The notes under the pieces are model-generated. The model was not told where the DNA came from. It made no database searches and was given only the letters and a program-made list of their open reading frames with translations. 5,108 nt of DNA from positions 1 to 5,108 of the forward strand of contig CATPBN010000286.1 of assembly GCA_955652635.1 (NCBI GenBank), in the 5' to 3' direction. Numbering within the stretch: the first letter of the stretch is position 1; every line of letters begins with the position of its first letter. The stretch comes from an uncultured Gemmatimonadaceae bacterium. GTDB lineage: Bacteria; Gemmatimonadota; Gemmatimonadetes; Gemmatimonadales; Gemmatimonadaceae. A program made the position numbers and the translations under genes. Shown here piece after piece: positions 1 to 5,108 of the stretch.

Positions 1-511
<511 letters not shown>

Positions 512-567
512 CGTCTGAAGATACGCGACGCGGATGCTTCGGAAAATGCCGGACGCTCCTGATCTGC

Positions 568-1707
568 TCAGCCGAGTACCATATCGAAGGTTGCTCCGCG
601 CTCTGAAGGGACGAGGAGCAGCTCGCCGCCGTGGCTGTCGCGGACGATGCGACGCGCCAGAGAAAGTCCGATTCCCCACCCCTTCTCCTTGGTCGAGAAT
701 CCGGGATCGAAGATCTGGTGGCGGATCTCCCGCGGCACTCCTGGACCGTCGTCCGACACTCGGACTCTAACTCTGCCCTCGGGCAGCGATTCCGCGGAGA
801 TCTCGACTCTGACATCCCGGCCGGCCAAAGCGTCGATGGCGTTCTTGGTCAGCGACTCGAGCGCCCACTCGAGAAGCACTGCATCCCCCTGGACCACCAG
901 ATCTCCCTGATGCGACGACGCAACCGTCACCCGCTGCGCGAGCGTCGGGACCCGCGCGCGGAAATAGATAGCCACCTGATCGACGAGACTTCCGAGATCC
1001 ACAGACTCCTGGCGCGGGGGCCGGCCGATTCTCTCGAACCGGTGCGCGACGCGCTTGAGACGCTCGAGGTCCGCCTCCATGTGGTCCAGGGCCGCCAATG
1101 TCATCGCCTCAGGCTCTGATTCCCGGAGCAGCTCGATCCAACCGCTGATGCTCGACAGAGGTGTTCCGAGTTGATGCGCGGATTCACGCGCCATCCCTGC
1201 CCAGATCTGTTCCCGATCCGCCCGGCCGCGCGTGCGCAGCGCGTACGCTCCGGCGAGCAAGACCATAGCGATCAGGATTGACTGCAGCACCGGAATCTGG
1301 ATCAGTCCGCGAACGAGCGGCGTGTTTCCATAGTGAACCGCTCCCACGCCAGGTTCGACGATCGGCGCGTTCTGCCTATCCAACTCGATTACGTAGTCGC
1401 GCATCTGCTTGGAGCTGACAGACGCCGTGAAGGGCAGGTTGGCATTGTCCGTCGGATTTCCCTGCTCGTCGGTAAGGATCATCGGAACGCCCGACTCGCG
1501 GATCTGTCTCGACAGGTCGAATAGGGCGGCGGTAGCGGCGTCGGGGTTTGGATCGGTCAGACCCTTGTACACGCGTGCGTACATCAGCCCGACACGCGAG
1601 GCTTCCTGGCGCAGCTCTCTAACCACTCCCCGCGTGTAAATCACGTACCACGTAAGGAGCGTTAGAACGCCGATGGTGATGAGCGTTACCGGAGCGAGCC
1701 GGCGCAT
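568..1707 (-). CDS. Membrane sensor histidine kinase, HAMP-less, FCB-type
   Basis: Two-component sensor kinase of 379 residues that autophosphorylates on His and would pass phosphate to a receiver. An N-terminal membrane segment spans about 7-25, an extracytoplasmic sensor region about 26-134, and a second membrane segment about 135-157. A very short linker with no recognisable HAMP follows. The H-box is GMARESAHQLGTPLSSI, with H178 as phosphoacceptor. The ATPase domain shows the N-box around N289 (KNAIDAL), G1 VSDDGPGVP at 318-325, F-box IFDPGFSTK at 332-340 and G2 GWGIGLSL at 343-350. The AHQLGTPLSS box and the sensor pieces VPMILTDEQG and HYGNTPLV recall a kinase family common in Bacteroidetes (recalled, not searched). 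The ATG follows the serS stop by 3 nt with no Shine-Dalgarno, suggesting translational coupling. No response regulator is adjacent on this strand; the nearest is the divergent receiver gene at 4058. The signal sensed is unknown. Confidence 0.93.
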   Translation of the reverse strand: MRRLAPVTLITIGVLTLLTWYVIYTRGVVRELRQEASRVGLMYARVYKGLTDPNPDAATAALFDLSRQIRESGVPMILTDEQGNPTDNANLPFTASVSSKQMRDYVIELDRQNAPIVEPGVGAVHYGNTPLVRGLIQIPVLQSILIAMVLLAGAYALRTRGRADREQIWAGMARESAHQLGTPLSSISGWIELLRESEPEAMTLAALDHMEADLERLKRVAHRFERIGRPPRQESVDLGSLVDQVAIYFRARVPTLAQRVTVASSHQGDLVVQGDAVLLEWALESLTKNAIDALAGRDVRVEISAESLPEGRVRVRVSDDGPGVPREIRHQIFDPGFSTKEKGWGIGLSLARRIVRDSHGGELLLVPSERGATFDMVLG

Positions 1708-1710
1708 CGC

Positions 1711-2985
1711 TTAACTGAGGCGCTCGGCGCCGAGATACTTGCTGAGCGCAGCGGGGACGCGAACACTGCCATCCTCCTGCTGATGGTGCTCCAGAATTGA
1801 TCCGATGATCCGTGAAAAAGCGAGAGCCGACCCGTTGAGCGTGTGTACGAAGCGCGGCCTGCCGCCGTCAGCTGGTTTGTAGCGAATGTTGGCGCGACGC
1901 GCCTGGAAATCGGTGAAGTTGCTGCAGGAGGAAACCTCCAGCCACTTCCCTACTCCCGGCGCGTAGACCTCGAGATCGTAGGTGTGGGCGCTTGCAAACC
2001 CGGTGTCGCCAGACGCGAGCCGCACCACTCGATACGGGAGCTCGAGCAAGTGCAGGATTTTTTCGGCGTGCGCGGTCAGGAGCTCGAGCTGCTCTCCCGA
2101 TGTTTCCGGCGTGACGAAGCGCACGAGCTCCACCTTGTCGAACTCGTGTACCCGTAACAAGCCACGGGTGTCTTTGCCCGCGGCTCCCGCTTCGCGCCGG
2201 AAGCACGGGGAATACGCGGCCAGCGCTTTCGGCAGCTCCGACTCGGGCAATATCTCGTCCCGGTACAGATTCGTGAGCGGAACCTCCGCTGTCGGAATCA
2301 GAAACGCATCGTCGCCCTTCAATGCGTACATGTCGTCCTCGAACTTTGGGAGCTGTCCCGTACCGATCATGCTGGCGCGATTCACGACGACGGGAACCCA
2401 GGTCTCCTCGTAGCCGTGTTCACTCGTGTGGACGTCGAGCATCAGGTTCATCAGCGAGCGCACGAGGCGCGCTCCGGCGCGGCGAAAGACGATGAAGCCC
2501 GAGCCACTGATTTTCGCTCCTCGCTCGAAATCGACCAGACCAAGCTTTGCTCCGACTTCCCAATGAGGCACCACACGAGTGCCCTCTCGAGGTGTGCCCC
2601 AGGTCCGCACGACTTCGTTACTCTCTTCTCCGCCCGCCGGCACCTGGTCGAGCGTGACGTTGGGCAGCTCGAGGAGAATCGTTGAGAGCTCGGCCTCGGT
2701 CTCGCCGAGCTCCCGATCGAGACGCGCGATTTCGTCGCCCAGCTCGCGAGACCGTTGCTGGAGATCGTCGGCGGATTCGCCGCCGCGTTTACGCTGAGCG
2801 ACCTGCTGGCTTACCGCGTTGCGCGCGGCTTTGCGCTCTTCGACGGCTTGAATGGTCTCGCGCCGGCTCTTGTCGAGGGCGACGGCCCGCTCGATGGTTG
2901 GCGAGAGAGCATCGAGAACCCCGCGACGGCGCATGCCAGCGCGAAGTGCGTCGATGTGCTCGCGCACCATCTTCAGGTCGTGCAC
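1711..2985 (-). CDS. serS: Seryl-tRNA synthetase
   Basis: Class II aminoacyl-tRNA synthetase that activates serine with ATP and charges tRNA-Ser (and tRNA-Sec where present) in the cytoplasm. At 424 residues it matches the usual bacterial length (about 420-430). Residues about 30-105 are charged and heptad-rich, forming the long tRNA-binding coiled-coil arm. The catalytic core carries the serine-pocket TAE at 232-234, motif 2 with FRRE at 262-265 and the loop running to RVHEFDKVE, the conserved EVSSCSNFTDFQARR segment at 350-364, and motif 3 NGSALAFSRIIGSILEHHQ at 384-402 with R392 as the expected ATP-binding arginine. The start is GTG at 2983-2985, because the resulting MHDLKMVRE matches the typical family start (M-L/H-D-L-K); an ATG five codons later would remove it. 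It begins 3 nt after the lipoprotein stop and ends 3 nt before the kinase start, the middle of a compact operon. All expected catalytic motifs are present. Confidence 0.98.
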   Translation of the reverse strand: MHDLKMVREHIDALRAGMRRRGVLDALSPTIERAVALDKSRRETIQAVEERKAARNAVSQQVAQRKRGGESADDLQQRSRELGDEIARLDRELGETEAELSTILLELPNVTLDQVPAGGEESNEVVRTWGTPREGTRVVPHWEVGAKLGLVDFERGAKISGSGFIVFRRAGARLVRSLMNLMLDVHTSEHGYEETWVPVVVNRASMIGTGQLPKFEDDMYALKGDDAFLIPTAEVPLTNLYRDEILPESELPKALAAYSPCFRREAGAAGKDTRGLLRVHEFDKVELVRFVTPETSGEQLELLTAHAEKILHLLELPYRVVRLASGDTGFASAHTYDLEVYAPGVGKWLEVSSCSNFTDFQARRANIRYKPADGGRPRFVHTLNGSALAFSRIIGSILEHHQQEDGSVRVPAALSKYLGAERLS

Positions 2986-2988
2986 GAG

Positions 2989-3567
2989 TCAGCTCGTGGG
3001 TATGCCGGTGGCGAAGGAACGGAATCCGCAGTTTGGATCGAATCCCATTCGAAGATAAATAATTCTCGTTGCGAGATTCACGCTGTCCAGCCCGATCTTC
3101 GCGTATAGATTGGGCGAGACCGCGAATTGGCAGACGTCGCCCGACACGTTGTGCGGCGACTCGATGGCAAGGACTTCACCCGGCGCCATCACGAGCGATG
3201 AGTCGGTCTCGAAGCCGGAACTCGGCGCTGTCAGCACCTGGTCGAAGGTGCCGGAAACCTTTTGCATGCCAATCTGTCGAGATCCGCTGGGACTGGCGAC
3301 GACCAGCTTCACGGGATAGACCACTGTTTTTCCTTTGGCGTCGATATCGAACGCAATGTCGAACGCCGCAAATCCATCCACCCGCACTATCTGCCTCGCA
3401 ACGATCGAGATTGCGCTGGGATATGAAGGTGGAGTTCCGGACAAGGCCCAAAGCGACAAAGTATCGACAGTAGTCGGCAAGGTCGCCTTGAGGCTGGCGA
3501 CATTTCCGCAGGCGTTGAGAACAATCACGACGCACATCGTCGCGAGGAGGGCGAGGCGAGCTTTCAT
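2989..3567 (-). CDS. Predicted outer-membrane lipoprotein of unknown function
   Basis: A 192-residue protein I do not recognise. The N-terminus MKARLALLATMCVVIVLNAC is a lipoprotein signal peptide: two basic residues, a hydrophobic core and a lipobox-like LNAC with C20 as the lipidated residue. Asn at -2 is not the commonest choice. Gly at +2 rather than Asp favours the outer membrane in diderms. The mature part has alternating hydrophobic, beta-rich stretches (for example FAAFDIAFDID at 66-76, TVVYPVKLVVA at 81-91 and IIYLRMGFDPNC at 169-180). Two later cysteines, C146 and C180, could form a disulfide. The frame stays open to 4131, but that extension is antisense to the Roadblock gene and carries no M start immediately upstream, so ATG 3567 is chosen. 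It is the first gene of the minus-strand operon, sits downstream of a good promoter, and ends 3 nt before serS. No Shine-Dalgarno precedes the ATG. The existence of the gene is well supported; its role is not. Confidence 0.82.
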   Translation of the reverse strand: MKARLALLATMCVVIVLNACGNVASLKATLPTTVDTLSLWALSGTPPSYPSAISIVARQIVRVDGFAAFDIAFDIDAKGKTVVYPVKLVVASPSGSRQIGMQKVSGTFDQVLTAPSSGFETDSSLVMAPGEVLAIESPHNVSGDVCQFAVSPNLYAKIGLDSVNLATRIIYLRMGFDPNCGFRSFATGIPTS

Positions 3568-3610
3568 GCAGATTATGAGACAGATGGGAGACTGGAGGGG
3601 TTGCTTCTCG

Positions 3611-3639
3611 ATAATACCCCGTAACTTATGACAGTTCAA
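3611..3639 (-). promoter_or_regulatory. Sigma70-type promoter for the lipoprotein-serS-kinase operon
   Basis: Read on the minus strand, TTGAAC (3634-3639) and TATTAT (3611-3616) are separated by exactly 17 nt. This is 4/6 and 5/6 identity to the TTGACA/TATAAT consensus with optimal spacing. Transcription would start near 3604, giving a leader of about 37 nt before the lipoprotein ATG at 3567. The leader has no purine-rich Shine-Dalgarno; it is pyrimidine-rich with a CCCCTCC stretch. The promoter is inferred from sequence only; its position upstream of the first gene of the operon supports it. Confidence 0.6.
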
Positions 3640-3656
3640 GCGATTGCCCTGCTTGA
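3636..3656. repeat. Dyad TCAAGC-N9-GCTTGA overlapping both divergent -35 boxes; candidate operator
   Basis: The arms TCAAGC (3636-3641) and GCTTGA (3651-3656) are perfect inverted repeats separated by 9 nt, with arm centres about 15 bp apart. Each arm overlaps the -35 hexamer of one of the two divergent promoters. Part of the symmetry is expected, because two back-to-back TTGA boxes are themselves inverted; the extra GC on each inner side is what makes it a 6-bp arm. It could bind a dimeric regulator that controls both operons, or be chance. Confidence 0.35.
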
Positions 3657-3681
3657 CTTCACTCTTTCGGCTTCCTAGCTT
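3653..3681 (+). promoter_or_regulatory. Putative sigma70-type promoter for the Roadblock-receiver-manC operon
   Basis: TTGACT (3653-3658, 5/6 to the -35 consensus) is followed after 17 nt by TAGCTT (3676-3681, 3/6 to the -10 consensus). The expected start near 3688 would leave only about 13 nt of leader before the ATG at 3701, with no Shine-Dalgarno in it (pyrimidine-rich CTTCTTCCCTACCA). The -35 is good and the -10 weak, so the promoter may need an activator or the -10 assignment may be wrong. Confidence 0.42.
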
Positions 3682-3700
3682 CGCAACTTCTTCCCTACCA

Positions 3701-4054
3701 ATGCCCAACATCAGAGATTTCACGAGCGCGCTTCGACAGCGACCCGGAGTTGACGCCGTTCTCGTATTGGGTAAAGATGGCCTGTTGATAGAAGGGTTCG
3801 CCGCTCCGGGTCTCAACACCGAAGATCTCGCCGCCCGGGTTCCGGCACTCGTGTCGGAAGCGGAGAGTCTCGGAAAGGCGACGCAGCAAGGTCCGCTGAA
3901 CACCGCCATCCTCGAGCACCAGAAGGGATATGCAATCATTGCGGCTCTGGCGGATGAGACGTTACTGCTGGTGCTGCTGAGGCCTTCGGCCGATCTCGGA
4001 GGATTACTATTCGACGTGAGACGGTACCGCGGCAACATTGCTTCGCTGATCTGA
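3701..4054 (+). CDS. Roadblock/LC7 domain protein (MglB-like)
   Basis: A 117-residue single-domain protein with the Roadblock/LC7 pattern. A short N-terminal helix is followed by the strand VDAVLVLGKDGLLIEG at 17-32, a long helix at about 40-59, two hydrophobic strands (NTAILEHQKGYAIIAAL at 67-83, ETLLLVLL at 86-93) and a C-terminal helix at about 97-112. In bacteria such proteins, for example MglB, form dimers that bind or activate small Ras-like GTPases and act in polarity, motility or signalling (family knowledge). No GTPase gene is visible in this window, so the partner is unknown. ATG 3701 is preferred over an in-frame TTG at 3644, because the longer form would include the predicted promoter and adds a tail that does not fit the domain. 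The gene is first in its operon; the receiver gene starts 3 nt after its TGA. No membrane segment or signal peptide is present. Confidence 0.8.
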   Translation: MPNIRDFTSALRQRPGVDAVLVLGKDGLLIEGFAAPGLNTEDLAARVPALVSEAESLGKATQQGPLNTAILEHQKGYAIIAALADETLLLVLLRPSADLGGLLFDVRRYRGNIASLI

Positions 4055-4057
4055 TTC

Positions 4058-4474
4058 ATGACTGATCCAACGACCCGACTCTGCCATATCCTTGTCGCTG
4101 ATGATGAGCCGCACATTGGCCGCATCATCAAGATGAAGCTCGAGCAAGGCCCGTTCAGGGTGAGTCTCGCCTACGATGGACAGGAAGCGCTCGACTTCGT
4201 CAACGCCGAGGAGCGCCTCGACCTCGTGTTGCTCGACTTGATGATGCCGAAGCTGAGCGGCCTCGACGTGCTGAGGGAGATTCGACTGCAAGAACGCTTC
4301 AAGGCACTCCCCTGCATCATTCTCACAGCCGGTGGCGACGCAAAGCACGAGCGAGACGCGCTCGCCCTCGGTGCTACGCAGTTTCTTACCAAGCCATTCA
4401 GCCCGAAAAAACTCTACGCGCTCGTCGCGCGTCTCACGGGAGCGCCTGACGAAGCGGGAATAATCGGCGAGTGA
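4058..4474 (+). CDS. Single-domain (CheY-like) response regulator
   Basis: A 138-residue receiver domain with no output domain. The phosphorylation site is complete: acidic pair D15/D16 plus E17 in VADDEP, phosphoacceptor D60 in LVLLDLMMPKLSG, T90 in IILTAGG and K112 in FLTKPFSP, all at the expected spacing. Such proteins act by protein-protein contact, as in chemotaxis or phosphorelays, or as allosteric partners (family knowledge). After about residue 125 there is only a short tail, GAPDEAGIIGE, too small for a DNA-binding domain. It starts 3 nt after the Roadblock stop, and its TGA shares GTGA with the start of the guanylyltransferase, so translation of all three is probably coupled. There is no Shine-Dalgarno upstream. 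The cognate kinase is not encoded on this strand; the divergent histidine kinase at 568-1707 is the nearest candidate, which is an inference from proximity only. Confidence 0.92.
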   Translation: MTDPTTRLCHILVADDEPHIGRIIKMKLEQGPFRVSLAYDGQEALDFVNAEERLDLVLLDLMMPKLSGLDVLREIRLQERFKALPCIILTAGGDAKHERDALALGATQFLTKPFSPKKLYALVARLTGAPDEAGIIGE

Positions 4475-5108
4475 GCCGCTGGGCCGTGGTGCTGGCGGGT
4501 GGTACCGGTTCGCGATTCTGGCCGCTGAGCACGCCCGAGAAGCCCAAGCAGCTTCTCCCGCTGGTGACGGAAAAACCGTTGCTCCACGACGCTGTGTCCA
4601 GGCTCCGGCCGATCGTGGACCCGGAGCACACCATCATCCTCACGAACGCCAGTCTGACCAAGGCGATCGGCAAGCTGCTGCCCGAACTTCCGCGCGAGAA
4701 CATCATCGCCGAGCCCCAGCCAGTCGGCACGGCCGCCGCACTCACGTGGGCAGCGCTCTCGATCGAGCGCCGCGATGGACGAAACGCGGTCATGATCTGC
4801 GTTCATGCTGACTGGGCCATCGCCGACGACGAGCGATTCAGGGAGACTCTGCTCGAGGCGGAGAGGGTAGCGCTCAAGACAGAGTCGCTCGTCACCGTCG
4901 GAGTCGTGCCCAGCCGTCCCGATCCTGGATTCGGGTACATCCAGCCAACCGACAGCGTTACCGGGAAACCATCCGTGGTGAAGCGGTTCGTGGAAAAGCC
5001 GGATCGCGCCCGCGCGGAGGAAATGCGGAACGACGGCTATCTCTGGAATTCAGGGATTTTCGTGTGGCGCGTCGGGAATTTTCTGGACGATGTCGACGAG
5101 CACTCGCG
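4471..5108 (+). CDS. manC: Mannose-1-phosphate guanylyltransferase, N-terminal part (runs off window)
   Basis: Nucleotidyltransferase that converts GTP and mannose-1-phosphate to GDP-mannose and pyrophosphate, in the cytoplasm, supplying mannose, fucose or rhamnose-type sugars for surface polysaccharide or glycosylation (family knowledge). The first 212 residues are visible. The signature LAGGTGSRFWPLST is at 8-21 with KPKQ at 24-27, the metal-binding region VHADWAI at 111-117 (D114), GFGYIQP at 153-159, FVEKP at 173-177 and WNSGIF at 192-197. FVEKP and WNSGIF together point to the mannose-1-phosphate enzyme rather than glucose-1-phosphate uridylyl- or thymidylyltransferases. PVGTAAAL at 84-91 stands where many relatives have a GRNTAPA-like segment, so it is a somewhat divergent member. 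The start is GTG, overlapping the receiver stop as GTGA (4471-4474), and gives the typical short lead MSRWAVVLAGG. Whether a C-terminal isomerase domain follows cannot be seen. Confidence 0.92.
   Translation, partial: MSRWAVVLAGGTGSRFWPLSTPEKPKQLLPLVTEKPLLHDAVSRLRPIVDPEHTIILTNASLTKAIGKLLPELPRENIIAEPQPVGTAAALTWAALSIERRDGRNAVMICVHADWAIADDERFRETLLEAERVALKTESLVTVGVVPSRPDPGFGYIQPTDSVTGKPSVVKRFVEKPDRARAEEMRNDGYLWNSGIFVWRVGNFLDDVDEHS

Noticed and set aside
512..567. Terminator between the kinase and helicase genes
   Set aside because: No GC-rich hairpin followed by a T-run is visible on the minus strand; only weak 3-bp stems were found.
631..1119. Plus-strand open frame of 162 codons inside the kinase gene
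   Set aside because: It is an Arg-rich shadow frame of the well-supported histidine kinase on the other strand, with no family resemblance.
2968..2970. ATG as the serS start, five codons into the gene
   Set aside because: It would remove the conserved MHDLK start of the family; the GTG at 2983-2985 keeps it and fits the 3-nt spacing.
3572..3577. CATAAT on the minus strand just before the lipoprotein ATG as a -10 box for a leaderless transcript
   Set aside because: There is no -35-like hexamer at 16-18 nt upstream, and a much better promoter exists at 3611-3639.
3644..3700. In-frame TTG start that would lengthen the Roadblock protein by 19 residues
   Set aside because: The extension overlaps the predicted promoter and does not resemble part of the domain; ATG 3701 gives a standard Roadblock start.
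3568..4131. Long upstream extension of the lipoprotein reading frame on the minus strand
   Set aside because: It runs antisense through the Roadblock gene and the promoter region, and would bury a clear lipoprotein signal peptide in the middle of the protein.
4007..4348. Minus-strand open frame opposite the receiver gene
   Set aside because: It is antisense to a receiver domain with all catalytic residues in place, so it is a shadow.

Overview
The window reads as an ordinary, densely packed chromosomal segment of a GC-rich, diderm-type bacterium. The best guess for the lineage is Gemmatimonadota or a relative in the FCB group. This rests on the sensor kinase, whose H-box and sensor region resemble a kinase family common in Bacteroidetes, on an apparent outer-membrane lipoprotein, and on the near absence of Shine-Dalgarno sequences. 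It is an inference; there is no rRNA or other phylogenetic marker beyond serS. No mobile element, CRISPR array, tRNA or rRNA is visible.

Layout. Two divergent transcription units face away from an intergenic region at 3568-3700. The minus-strand unit reads, in order of transcription: a small predicted lipoprotein of unknown function (2989-3567), seryl-tRNA synthetase serS (1711-2985), a membrane sensor histidine kinase (568-1707) and the N-terminal part of a UvrD/PcrA helicase (511 down to the window edge). The first three genes are separated by exactly 3 nt each; the helicase follows after a 56-nt gap with no terminator visible. The plus-strand unit reads: a Roadblock/LC7 protein (3701-4054), a single-domain CheY-like response regulator (4058-4474, 3-nt gap) and the N-terminal part of a mannose-1-phosphate guanylyltransferase (4471 to the window edge, 4-nt GTGA overlap).

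The intergenic region holds two plausible sigma70-type promoters back to back: TTGAAC-N17-TATTAT on the minus strand and TTGACT-N17-TAGCTT on the plus strand. A perfect 6-bp dyad (TCAAGC-N9-GCTTGA) overlaps both -35 boxes, so the two operons could be reciprocally controlled.

Functionally, the minus unit mixes housekeeping genes (tRNA charging, DNA repair) with an envelope lipoprotein and a signalling kinase. The plus unit combines small regulatory proteins (a possible small-GTPase partner and a phospho-receiver) with GDP-mannose synthesis for surface glycans. The most interesting points are the Roadblock/receiver/manC grouping, the possible pairing of the orphan kinase with the divergently encoded receiver, and translation starts that lack Shine-Dalgarno sequences. 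I did not find a clearly new defence, mobile or biosynthetic system here.
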